This document shows, in pieces, positions 33,170 to 41,579 of a stretch of DNA of 64,000 nucleotides. Made by a program: the position numbers and the translations under genes. The notes below the pieces were generated by a model, which was given only the letters and a program-made list of their open reading frames with translations, did not search any database and had not been told where the DNA came from. Source of the stretch: Pacificoceanicola sp048553275 (GTDB lineage Bacteria > Pseudomonadota > Alphaproteobacteria > Rhodobacterales > Rhodobacteraceae); the NCBI RefSeq assembly GCF_048553275.1, contig NZ_JBLZMW010000015.1:1-64000 (forward strand), written 5' to 3'. Position 1 is the stretch's first letter, and each line of letters starts with the position of its first letter.

Positions 33170-34327
33170 ATGAGAACGATAACAACAACAGCAGACCTGT
33201 CCGAGTTCTGCAAACAGGCCGAGTCAGAGCCCTATGTCACCGTCGATACCGAATTTCTTCGCGAACGGACCTACTACTCCAAACTGTGCCTGATCCAGCT
33301 GGCGCTGCCCGGAACCGATGACAGCAATGCGGTTCTGGTCGATCCGCTGGTGGACGGGCTGTCGCTGGATCCGCTGATCGCGCTGTTTCGTAACGAAAAT
33401 GTCGTGAAGGTGTTTCACGCGGCGCGGCAGGATCTCGAAATCTTTTTCATCGACAACAATGTCATCCCCAAACCGTTGTTCGACACGCAGGTCGCCGCCA
33501 TGGTCTGCGGCTTTGGCGAACAGGTTGGCTATGAAACCCTGGTCAAGCGCATCGTGAAGGGCGCCGTGGACAAAAGCTCGCGCTTTACCGATTGGTCGCG
33601 CCGCCCATTGACCGATGCACAGAAAACCTATGCGCTGGCGGACGTCACGCACCTGCGTCAAATCTATGAATTTCTTGCGCGCAAGCTCGATGAGACCGGC
33701 CGGGCCCGCTGGGTGGCCGAGGAACTGAGCACGCTGACCGATCCCGAGACCTATATTTCGCGCCCCGAAGAGGCATGGCAGCGGGTGCGCACGCGCTCCA
33801 ACGCGCCGAAATTCCTGGCCATCGTGCGCGAACTTGCCGCCTTCCGCGAGGAGTATGCCCAAAGCCGGAACATCCCGCGCAACCGGGTCTACAAGGACGA
33901 CGCGCTGGTCGAGTTGGCCTCGACCAAGCCGCAGAATATGGGCGATCTCGGCCGTTCGCGCCTGCTCCTGCGCGAGGCCCGCAAGGGCGAAATCGCCGAT
34001 GGGATCCTCAAGGCGGTCAAAGACGGGCTTGAGTGCCCCAAGGACAAGCTGCCCAAGGTCGACGAAAGCCGCGACAAGCTGCAGGTCAACCCGGCGCTTG
34101 CCGATCTGCTGCGCGTGCTTCTGAAGGCCCGCACCGAAAGCTCCGGTGTCGCCTCCAAGCTAATTGCACCGGCGGCGGATCTCGATGCCATTGCCGCCGG
34201 TCTGCGCGATGTTCCGGCGCTGTCCGGGTGGCGCCGGGAGGTTTTTGGGGAGGACGCGCTGCGCCTGTGCGATGGCAAGATCGCGCTGGCGGCCAAAGGG
34301 CGCAGCGTTCAGGTGATCGACCTTTGA
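33170..34327 (+). CDS. rnd: Ribonuclease D, 385 aa
   Basis: DEDD-type 3'-5' exoribonuclease for tRNA maturation. Catalytic residues are visible in VTVDTEFLRE (Asp, Glu), HAARQDLEIF (Asp) and YALADVTHL (Tyr, Asp). HRDC-like helical domains follow (about residues 200-285 and 300-375). The start at 33170 gives the usual family length; an AAAGGA lies a little far upstream (about 14 bases). Confidence 0.92.
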   Translation: MRTITTTADLSEFCKQAESEPYVTVDTEFLRERTYYSKLCLIQLALPGTDDSNAVLVDPLVDGLSLDPLIALFRNENVVKVFHAARQDLEIFFIDNNVIPKPLFDTQVAAMVCGFGEQVGYETLVKRIVKGAVDKSSRFTDWSRRPLTDAQKTYALADVTHLRQIYEFLARKLDETGRARWVAEELSTLTDPETYISRPEEAWQRVRTRSNAPKFLAIVRELAAFREEYAQSRNIPRNRVYKDDALVELASTKPQNMGDLGRSRLLLREARKGEIADGILKAVKDGLECPKDKLPKVDESRDKLQVNPALADLLRVLLKARTESSGVASKLIAPAADLDAIAAGLRDVPALSGWRREVFGEDALRLCDGKIALAAKGRSVQVIDL

Positions 34328-34410
34328 AAAGTTGCGCACCGCGTGGCTTTTTCTCTTGAACTTCGGGGGCGGCGCGTCACTTTCACACCTTGAAAAACAA
34401 GGAGAAAGAC

Positions 34411-35709
34411 ATGCGCATCGTCCTCGCGGCTCTGGTCTGGCTGGCTTCGGTCTCATTTGCAGTTGCGCATGAGGTCAGACCCGCCATCGGCGATCTGACA
34501 GCCGCCGACGGCCAGATTTCCTTGAAAATCGAGATGAACGCCGAGGCAATCCTGGCCGGGGTCGATCTCGAAGGCGTCGCCGATACCAACGAAACCGAAG
34601 GCTCGGACGACGTTGACGCGCTGCGCGCCATGCCGCCAGAACAGATCGAAGAGCGCCTGCGGGAGCAGATCGGCGCGATTGTCTCAGCCCTTGCCGTGCA
34701 AGCCGATGGTGTACCGGTGGATCTCGCTCTTGATCAGATCACGGTGCCGCCGGTCGGTGATGTCTCGCTGCCGCGCGATACAAGTCTGGAGCTGTCGGCC
34801 CCGTTGCCCGAAGGGACCGAGGCCATCGAGGTTTCATGGCCCGCGCGCTATGGCACGCTGATCCTGCGCCAGCAGGGCGTCGAGGATGGCTATACCGGCT
34901 ATCTTGCCGGCGGCAGCAGCGGGCCGATCACGGTGCAGGGTGGCGATGCCACGGGCGCTCTGGCCACCTTTGCGGGTTACGTGCCGGTTGGCTTTGATCA
35001 CATCCTGCCCAAGGGGCTGGACCACATCCTTTTTGTGCTCGGGCTGTTCTTTCTGTCCACCCATCTGCGACCGCTGATCTGGCAGATTTCCGCCTTCACC
35101 TTGGCGCACACCGTCACCCTGGCGCTTGGCGCGCTTGGCTATGTCAACATCCCGGGTAGCATCGTCGAGCCGATCATCGCCGCATCCATCGTCTATGTTG
35201 CGGTCGAAAATATCGTTTCGGACAAGCTGCATCGCTGGCGGCCGCTGGTCATCTTTGTCTTTGGCCTGCTGCACGGTCTCGGTTTTGCCAGCGTTCTGGG
35301 CGAATTCGGCCTGCCGCAGGATCAGTTCGTCCCGGCGCTGATCGGCTTCAACGTCGGCGTCGAGGTGGGGCAGCTCACGGTGATCGCGCTGGCGTTTCTT
35401 CTGGTCGTGCTGGCGCAGCGCGTCGATATGGGCGAGGCCGACATTCGCACCGGTCAGGTCATCTACGGCGTTCTCACGCTTGGCTTCGTCGCACTCAGCT
35501 TTGTCGTCAACGGTCCGGCCTTTGTGGAGACCATGGGGGCGGGCGCGCCGATCTTCTTCTGGCCGCTGGCCGCGCTTTGCCTGCTGTGCTTCTTGTCGGT
35601 AACATTCCTCGACCGCCTGGACGCCTATCGCCGCTTTGTCGCCGTGCCGGCGTCCGTCGGGATCGCGTTGGTGGGCGGCTACTGGTTCGTGGAACGCGTG
35701 TTCCTCTGA
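34411..35709 (+). CDS. HupE/UreJ-family membrane protein with periplasmic domain, 432 aa
   Basis: Signal peptide (MRIVLAALVWLASVSFAVA), a periplasmic domain to about residue 190, then a HupE/UreJ_2 membrane module with PVGFDHILPKGLDHILFVLGLFFL and about seven helices. HupE/UreJ proteins are linked to nickel or other metal uptake, but many, like this one, are not next to hydrogenase or urease genes. GGAGA six bases upstream supports the start. Substrate unknown. Confidence 0.8.
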   Translation: MRIVLAALVWLASVSFAVAHEVRPAIGDLTAADGQISLKIEMNAEAILAGVDLEGVADTNETEGSDDVDALRAMPPEQIEERLREQIGAIVSALAVQADGVPVDLALDQITVPPVGDVSLPRDTSLELSAPLPEGTEAIEVSWPARYGTLILRQQGVEDGYTGYLAGGSSGPITVQGGDATGALATFAGYVPVGFDHILPKGLDHILFVLGLFFLSTHLRPLIWQISAFTLAHTVTLALGALGYVNIPGSIVEPIIAASIVYVAVENIVSDKLHRWRPLVIFVFGLLHGLGFASVLGEFGLPQDQFVPALIGFNVGVEVGQLTVIALAFLLVVLAQRVDMGEADIRTGQVIYGVLTLGFVALSFVVNGPAFVETMGAGAPIFFWPLAALCLLCFLSVTFLDRLDAYRRFVAVPASVGIALVGGYWFVERVFL

Positions 35710-35735
35710 TCCCAGCCGCCGGGTGTGCGAAACGC

Positions 35736-35764
35736 GGCCCCGGCCCTGTGCCGGGGCCTCTTTG
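35736..35764 (+). terminator. Terminator after the HupE/UreJ-like gene
   Basis: GGCCCCGGC at 35736-35744 pairs with GCCGGGGCC at 35750-35758, followed by a T-rich stretch (TCTTTGCC). It ends the gene and isolates the ribosomal operon downstream. Confidence 0.7.
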
Positions 35765-35884
35765 CCTTTGAAAACCGGTCTGTCCGACAACGGGGGTTGC
35801 GCCCTGCGCCAATCCCGTCTAAAGGCTCGCGCACGAACCCCGCAGGCGGGGGCGGGCCTTGGGACAGACATCCCCCAAAGTCCA

Positions 35885-35931
35885 CCGGTTGAGGCAGATG
35901 CCTTGATCCCCCGCCGAGGATATTAAACCGG
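35885..35931 (+). promoter_or_regulatory. Structured rpsB leader, possible autoregulatory element
   Basis: CCGGTT at 35885-35890 pairs with AACCGG at 35926-35931, enclosing a second stem (AGGC 35892-35895 with GCCT 35900-35903) just before the ribosome-binding site AAAGGA of rpsB. S2 represses its own operon by binding the leader in other bacteria; whether this element does so is inference. Confidence 0.4.
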
Positions 35932-35945
35932 AAAGGATACAAGGC

Positions 35946-36713
35946 ATGGCTCTTCCTGAGTTCACCATGCGTCAGCTGCTCGAAGCTGGCGTTCACTTTG
36001 GCCACCAGACGCAGCGCTGGAACCCCCGCATGGGCGAGTTCATCTATGGCGCGCGTAACGGCATCCACATCATGGACCTGACGCAGACCGTTCCGATGCT
36101 GGATCAGGCACTGACCGCCATCCGCGACACCGTCGCCAAGAATGGCCGCGTTCTCTTCGTAGGCACCAAGCGTCAGGCCGCTCAGCCGATCGCCGACGCC
36201 GCCGAGAAATGCGCTCAGTATTACATGAACCACCGCTGGCTCGGTGGCACGCTGACCAACTGGCAGACCGTTTCCCAGTCGATCAACCGCCTCAAGTCGA
36301 TCGACGAGACAATGGCTCAGGGCGCCGAAGGCCTGACCAAGAAAGAGCGTCTCGGCATGGAGCGTGACCAGCAGAAGCTCGAAGCATCGCTCGGCGGGAT
36401 CCGCGAAATGGGCGGCGTTCCGGACATGCTGTTCGTCATCGACGTCAAGAAAGAAGCGCTGGCCGTGGCCGAAGCCAACAAACTGGGCATTCCGGTTGTT
36501 GCCATCGTCGACACCAACTGCTCGCCCGACGGTGTGGACTACATCATCCCCGGCAACGATGACGCGGCCCGCGCCATCGCGCTGTACTGCGATCTCGTCT
36601 CCCGCGCGGCCCTCGATGGCATGACCGGCCAGATGGAAGCCGCAGGCGTGGACCTCGGAGCGCTCGAAGATGCGCCCGCGGAAGAGGTTCTGACCGAGGC
36701 GCAGGGCGAGTAA
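35946..36713 (+). CDS. rpsB: 30S ribosomal protein S2, 255 aa
   Basis: Typical S2: MRQLLEAGVHFGHQTQRWNPRM, GTKRQA, HRWLGGTLTNWQT, PVVAIVDTNCSPDGVDYIIPGNDDAARAI. It binds 16S rRNA on the back of the small subunit. A 42-residue C-terminal extension rich in Glu/Ala is usual in this group. Followed by tsf, as in most bacteria. Confidence 0.98.
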   Translation: MALPEFTMRQLLEAGVHFGHQTQRWNPRMGEFIYGARNGIHIMDLTQTVPMLDQALTAIRDTVAKNGRVLFVGTKRQAAQPIADAAEKCAQYYMNHRWLGGTLTNWQTVSQSINRLKSIDETMAQGAEGLTKKERLGMERDQQKLEASLGGIREMGGVPDMLFVIDVKKEALAVAEANKLGIPVVAIVDTNCSPDGVDYIIPGNDDAARAIALYCDLVSRAALDGMTGQMEAAGVDLGALEDAPAEEVLTEAQGE

Positions 36714-36807
36714 ATCGCCCGCTGTCGCATGGGCGACACGAAACTGTGACAGACCGAGGCGGGCCACGACGGGCCTGCCTCAACAGCTTTATTCGAGGAG
36801 AGCCAAC

Positions 36808-37683
36808 ATGGCGATTTCTGCTAAGCAGGTTAAAGAACTGCGCGAGATGACCGGCGCAGGCATGATGGATGCCAAGAAGGCGCTGGTGGAAACCGACGGC
36901 GACATGGATGCGGCCGTGGATTGGCTGCGCACCAAGGGCCTCGCAAAGGCCGCCAAGAAATCCGGCCGCACCGCCGCTGAGGGCCTTGTTGCCGTCAAGG
37001 TCGACGGTGGCAAGGGCGTCGCCGTTGAGGTGAACTCCGAGACCGATTTCGTTGCCAAGAACGCCGATTTCCAGAACATGGTCGCAGGCATCGCAAACGC
37101 CGCGCTGACCGTGTCCGACGTCGAGGCCCTCAAGGCCGCCGACCTCAATGGCAAACCCGTTGCCGACGTAATCACCGACAAGATCGCAACCATCGGCGAA
37201 AACATGTCCGTGCGCCGCATGGAATCCGTGGAAGGCGACGTGGTTGCCTCTTACGTGCACAACGCGGCGACGGATGGCATGGGCCAGATCGGTGTTCTCG
37301 TGGCGCTCAAGGGCGGTGACGAAGCCTTTGGCAAACAGATCGCCATGCACATCGCAGCGGCCAACCCGCAGGCCCTCAACGAAGCCGAGCTCGACCCGGC
37401 GATCGTCGAGAAGGAAAAGCAGGTCCAGATGGACATCGCCCGCGAATCCGGCAAGCCGGAAGCCGTGATCGAAAAGATGATCGTCGGCCGCATGAAGAAG
37501 TTCCTCGCCGAAGTGACCCTGACCGGCCAGCAGTTCGTCATGGACACGGACAAGACCGTGGAGCAGGCCGCCAAGGATGCGGGCGCCGAGATCGTCGGCT
37601 TCGTGCGCATGCAGGTTGGCGAAGGCATCGAGAAAGTCGAAGAAGACTTCGCAGCAGAGGTGGCCAAGGCCGCCCAGGGCTAA
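36808..37683 (+). CDS. tsf: Translation elongation factor Ts, 291 aa
   Basis: EF-Ts with the N-terminal UBA-like domain (VKELREMTGAGMMDAKKAL), the TDFVAKN motif contacting EF-Tu, and the coiled-coil/C-terminal dimer region. It recharges EF-Tu with GTP. GAGGAGA precedes the start; it is co-transcribed with rpsB. Confidence 0.98.
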   Translation: MAISAKQVKELREMTGAGMMDAKKALVETDGDMDAAVDWLRTKGLAKAAKKSGRTAAEGLVAVKVDGGKGVAVEVNSETDFVAKNADFQNMVAGIANAALTVSDVEALKAADLNGKPVADVITDKIATIGENMSVRRMESVEGDVVASYVHNAATDGMGQIGVLVALKGGDEAFGKQIAMHIAAANPQALNEAELDPAIVEKEKQVQMDIARESGKPEAVIEKMIVGRMKKFLAEVTLTGQQFVMDTDKTVEQAAKDAGAEIVGFVRMQVGEGIEKVEEDFAAEVAKAAQG

Positions 37684-37705
37684 GTCTACCCTGATATCAG
37701 ACGTG

Positions 37706-37743
37706 AAACGGCGTGGTCTTTGCGGACCGCGCCGTTTTCTTTT
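37706..37743 (+). terminator. rpsB-tsf terminator
   Basis: AAACGGCG (37706-37713) pairs with CGCCGTTT (37730-37737) and GGTC with GACC inside it, followed by TTTTCTTTT. Rho-independent terminator 23 bases after the tsf stop. Confidence 0.85.
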
Positions 37744-38411
37744 GTCCGGGGCCATCCACTGGCGTAACCGGGGCAGGGCGGTCATAGCTGAAAGGGATCC
37801 GGGGCCCCCGCGATGAGACATTGGGGATGATGCGGGGCCCCCGGAAGTATGCCGGTCCGGCGAGGGCTGAAATTGCCCCGCCGAAACCAGCGCCGGACTG
37901 AACCGGCAAAGCCTCAGTGCCCGGAAATGACCGGGGTTGCGGCCTCTGCGTCCCATGGCATTAAAGCCACCACTCACGGAACAGTGACAGATTGCCAAAT
38001 GACGTGAGGTAACGAAAGTCGGGATTTCCGGACCTCCGGTTTTCCCTACCGTTATTCACGTAGATTTTACGGTTGGACCGATCCCGAAAAATCCGGAGCA
38101 GGCGGTAAAGATCGAATGGGTGCCGAGCGTTACACAAACTTCACTTGTCCGGATGCCGTCTCCCGGATTAATGCGGGACATGCTGTATCGCGACATGACC
38201 TCTTTCGATTGCCATCACGACGGCCTTGCTATGAACGGCGCCGGGTAAACCAGTCGCCGCCCGGTGTCGCGAGATCTGGACTGCGACGACCACCATCATG
38301 ACAATCCGCTCCTGTTTCATCACAAGGCCTCGCAGCGTGCCTTTGCATGTGTGTGGATCGGGTCCGGGAGAGGCCACGTCGAAGGCGTCGCCCCCGCAAC
38401 GAGGTTTGACC
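37744..38411. other. 0.67 kb without a supportable gene
   Basis: No reading frame here has both a family signature and a ribosome-binding site. GGGGCCCCCG occurs at 37801-37810 and 37834-37843 as a direct repeat around a palindromic core. The rest looks like ordinary spacer or decayed sequence. Confidence 0.5.
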
Positions 38412-38924
38412 ATGACCAACACCCAAATCATACTGCGCCCCCATGATGAGGCGGAGACGGAAGACCTGCGCCAATTGGAGCGCGCGGCGCATCGGCGCTA
38501 CCTGTCATTGAAAGACTTCGAGAAAATTGTTGCTGCCCCGGCGATCAACCCCGAACGTTTCAGGACGGGGACAACGCGGGTGGCCGAGTTTGCCGGACGC
38601 AGAGCGGGCTACATCATCGTCCAGCCGCTTGACGACGTCCTATACATCGCGAGCCTTATGGTCGACGACGGGATGTCCGGAAAAGGCATCGGGCAACGGT
38701 TGCTGGCATGGGCAGAAGACTGTGCAGCGGAGGCAGACGTGGCAGGGACATGTCTGGCGACATTCCGCACGCCGAGGTGGAATGCGCCATGGTACAGCAA
38801 GCTTGGATACACACGGATGCCGGAGGCGCGGATCGGCCCGGACCTGCGGGCCATCCTTGATCGCCATGCGACGTTCCTGGACATGACAACCCGGATCACC
38901 CTGTGGAAGCCTTGCCCGGCATGA
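38412..38924 (+). CDS. GNAT-family N-acetyltransferase, 170 aa
   Basis: The GNAT fold is recognisable: ILRPHDEAETEDLRQLE at the start, a central beta region DVLYIASLMVDDGMSGKGIGQRLLAWAED (motif A, acetyl-CoA loop GMSGKGIG), and a C-terminal WYSKLGYTRMPEARIGPDL (motif B). The substrate is unknown. GAGG seven bases upstream supports ATG 38412. It converges with the LuxR-type gene. Confidence 0.85.
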   Translation: MTNTQIILRPHDEAETEDLRQLERAAHRRYLSLKDFEKIVAAPAINPERFRTGTTRVAEFAGRRAGYIIVQPLDDVLYIASLMVDDGMSGKGIGQRLLAWAEDCAAEADVAGTCLATFRTPRWNAPWYSKLGYTRMPEARIGPDLRAILDRHATFLDMTTRITLWKPCPA

Positions 38925-38984
38925 GAGGCCGGGGATCATCGCACCGCGCAGAGAGACGCCGGGGCAGGGCGCGCCTACCCGCTG

Positions 38985-39749
38985 TCACCGGGCTTCGATG
39001 ATGAACATCTGATTGTGGAAGGCTGCCTTGGCCACGGCCTGCGCGGTGGTCTCGACATTCAGCGTTTCGCGCGCAAGGCGCAGATGCTTTTCAATCGTCG
39101 CCTGCGTCAGCCCCATGATCTGTGCGATGTCCTGCATGGTCTTGCCATCACCGACCCATTCCAGCGCCTCGCGTTGCCGCGGCGTGAGTGTCTGGTTCTG
39201 CAGCGGCACCGGCAGGGTCAGGATCTTCAAGTGGACGATATTGTTCAGCAGAACGATATCCTTGCCGTCCTTTTCCCAGATCTCATCCGCCTGATCCTGG
39301 CTCAGCTCTGCGCGCGTGGTCAGCGAAATCGCGCCCTTGGCGCGGCTCGATACGGACTTGAAGCTGATGGTATACCCGGCATGAACCTTGTGCGAGAGGT
39401 TGAACTCAAGCACTTTGCGCTCTTGTTCGGTCAGATCACCGGCCGTCACACGCGGCGCCATCACACGCCAGCTGCAAAAGCCTTCATTGGACAGCGCCCA
39501 GCGAACCATCGGCGCATGACGATACAGACCACCCTCGACAAACCCTTTGCGATAGGCGGGCGTGTGATTGGTCAGAACCACGAAATCGTTGGGATCGCCG
39601 AGCGAGTTTTCCGTCCGGAAGTTGGTGAAGCCATAAATCAGCCGGTCGAAACCGTACAAGGCCATCCGTTCGCAATGCGCGTTCCAAAGCTCTTCGACGC
39701 TATCCTTGTTCGTCAATTCAATCAGATAGTCGCGCAGATCGGCGTTCAT
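38985..39749 (-). CDS. LuxR-family regulator with autoinducer-binding domain (solo), 254 aa
   Basis: An N-terminal autoinducer-binding domain (about residues 12-165; conserved aromatics in LYGFDRLIYGF and GFCSWRVM) and a C-terminal LuxR helix-turn-helix (LTPRQREALEWVGDGKTMQDIAQIMGL region, about 190-245). No luxI gene lies in the window, so it is a LuxR solo. At the position of the conserved Asp-Pro that contacts the acyl-homoserine lactone amide the protein reads HAPMVRW, i.e. Ala replaces Asp, so ligand use may differ. Start 39749 fits the domain boundary. Confidence 0.87.
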   Translation of the reverse strand: MNADLRDYLIELTNKDSVEELWNAHCERMALYGFDRLIYGFTNFRTENSLGDPNDFVVLTNHTPAYRKGFVEGGLYRHAPMVRWALSNEGFCSWRVMAPRVTAGDLTEQERKVLEFNLSHKVHAGYTISFKSVSSRAKGAISLTTRAELSQDQADEIWEKDGKDIVLLNNIVHLKILTLPVPLQNQTLTPRQREALEWVGDGKTMQDIAQIMGLTQATIEKHLRLARETLNVETTAQAVAKAAFHNQMFIIEAR

Positions 39750-39915
39750 TGTTCCGGGCTCTCCATGACACGGCCGGCTGTGCCACACCGTGCGTTTCCA
39801 ATGCGGCGCGGCAAGAGATCGACAAGCGGGCCAACACTGTACCCTTAGGTAAGCCTTTCGCGCTCACTCTGTCCAGCACGGGCATGTGCCACAAAGCGCG
39901 TTTGACGCAAAATAG

Positions 39916-39929
39916 TGACCATTCGGTCA
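39916..39929. promoter_or_regulatory. Inverted repeat upstream of the LuxR solo
   Basis: TGACC ATTC GGTCA forms a perfect five-base inverted repeat about 170 bases upstream of the LuxR-type gene, next to TTTGACGC (39901-39908). It could be an operator; no specific binder is implied. Confidence 0.25.
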
Positions 39930-40049
39930 GGAAACCGGTCCTCGGGCCGCCCGCGCGGGATCCGGTCCTTGCGTCAAAAAGCGTGCAGGCTCGGGGGCAG
40001 GGGCAGCTTAGACGGGCACTCTCTTGCTGTGTTTGCTGCCCCGGTTATC

Positions 40050-41009
40050 TCAGGCGCTCAGGCCAGGGTTCGAAACAAACCCCATCGCGCCGTCATCAAT
40101 CCCGAGCCGCGTCTTCAGTTTATCGGGCAAAAGGCGCGCGGACGTGATGCGTGGGTGGTTCATTTCCGGAACGATGCGTTCGACCCCATACAGATCAAGA
40201 TATTCCTGGTAATTGTCGAATTGTCTGCGGCCCACCGGATCAACAAAGGTTTCGGCTTCGGCGCCATTGGCAAGGATCACGTTATGATCCGCTGTCTCGA
40301 TATGGAAATAGGTGACCTCATTGGCCAATTCGGACAGCGGCACCCAGTCGACGGTTGTCCCGTTGACCAGGGCCGAGGCGTTGATCACCAGACCGTCCAG
40401 CAGCATGCCGTGATCGCCAGTCACCATGAGGTCCGTATGCGGCAGGCCGTCGCCCAGAGAGCCGGCACGAAAGCGCACCGGTTGCGCCTTGTGACGCGCA
40501 AAGACACTGACCAACTTCTGGCGGCCGACCCATTTCACCGGCACAAAAGAGCCACCGTGGGTCGCGACCATGTCGCCGATCTCAAGCGTCTCGACCGTCT
40601 TGCTGCCGCACTGCGTGGCGATCTCGGTGCCGGTTGCAAAACAGGTCGGAAACGGATCCGTCTGCCGCGACGCATAGTCAATCGGGTTGGGAAAACTGAA
40701 ATCCGACACGGACATACCGGCTGGCACGACAACCAAAACCTGGATCACCTCTGGCGGCGTATACCGTGCCGCCCCTTGAACCATCAGCAATTCCATTGAT
40801 CCGCCACCAACCAAGTCAACCTGCATGTTGCCAAGGTAGTTGAGATCATTTCCGGCAACACTGCCAAGAACATCGCCGTTTTCAAAAGTTGTGTCGCCTT
40901 CGCCATCGTCGAAAGTGAAGTTCTGAACTTGCGTGCCCTGGAACAGGGACGCGTTGTTCGTCGTATCAACTTGATAATCGGCGTAGCCGGATATTTCATA
41001 CGTTGGCAT
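40050..41009 (-). CDS. Hint (Hedgehog/intein) domain secreted protein, 319 aa
   Basis: An N-terminal beta-rich region of about 120 residues with acidic repeats (FDDGEGDTTFENGDVLG) precedes a Hint domain: CFATGTEIATQCGSKTVETLEIGDMV (block A, nucleophile Cys at about residue 132) and DLMVTGDHGMLLDGLVINASALVNG (block B/F region), ending near ADHNVILANGAEAETF. Such proteins are abundant in Roseobacter-type bacteria and are probably exported; autoprocessing is known for some Hint domains. No signal peptide is visible, as for type I exported proteins. Role unknown. Confidence 0.78.
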   Translation of the reverse strand: MPTYEISGYADYQVDTTNNASLFQGTQVQNFTFDDGEGDTTFENGDVLGSVAGNDLNYLGNMQVDLVGGGSMELLMVQGAARYTPPEVIQVLVVVPAGMSVSDFSFPNPIDYASRQTDPFPTCFATGTEIATQCGSKTVETLEIGDMVATHGGSFVPVKWVGRQKLVSVFARHKAQPVRFRAGSLGDGLPHTDLMVTGDHGMLLDGLVINASALVNGTTVDWVPLSELANEVTYFHIETADHNVILANGAEAETFVDPVGRRQFDNYQEYLDLYGVERIVPEMNHPRITSARLLPDKLKTRLGIDDGAMGFVSNPGLSA

Positions 41010-41579
41010 TTAGGATGTATCTCCGAAGGTAGGGCTGCGAGCTGCAGCGCGCGTGTTTACCGAAGGCAAAGGCCTTTTCCGCGATCTTTTATTGAAGAGA
41101 TTGATTTCATTGCAGTAAACTTTTCATCTTTTTCAATACATAGACTGGCAGAGTTCGGAATCGCAAGGCGGTTTTCACCAGGAACCATCCGGCCAAGAAA
41201 TACGGTATCGCACGCCCTTCACTCGGCTTGGCCGAATTCCAATCGGCCAAGCTGGGATGCCAGACCCGGTAGATCGTCCGGGGGCTGCGCCTTCTTTTTG
41301 GATTGCCGGGACGGCGCCGGGTTTTCCTGCTGTTCAGAATTTTTGGTACGACGAAGCACCAAAAACAGGGCCGTAACTGGACCCCACGAACGCGCCGTGA
41401 CACCGCTCCGCGCGCCCCCCCGGGCGGCCAGCGCGGCTCTCGCTGGCATGCAATGATCAGCCTAAGCGGCAGGGCCGGGAGCCCCCCTTGCGGCCAAGGA
41501 TAGGCTGGGACATGCTCAAGACGCGACGACAGACCCCTCAGGGATCTGACAATTACCCAACAATGACTTTGAGGTTTTC
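41010..41579. other. 0.57 kb intergenic region
   Basis: No gene can be supported on either strand. It must hold the promoters of the minus-strand Hint gene and the plus-strand gene at 41580. The stretch 41350-41480 is AT/GC heterogeneous and may be a gene remnant, but I see no family signature. Confidence 0.5.

Noticed and set aside
37801..37843. GGGGCCCCCG direct repeat as a mobile element end
   Set aside because: Only two short copies, no transposase and no target duplication; more likely chance in GC-rich spacer.
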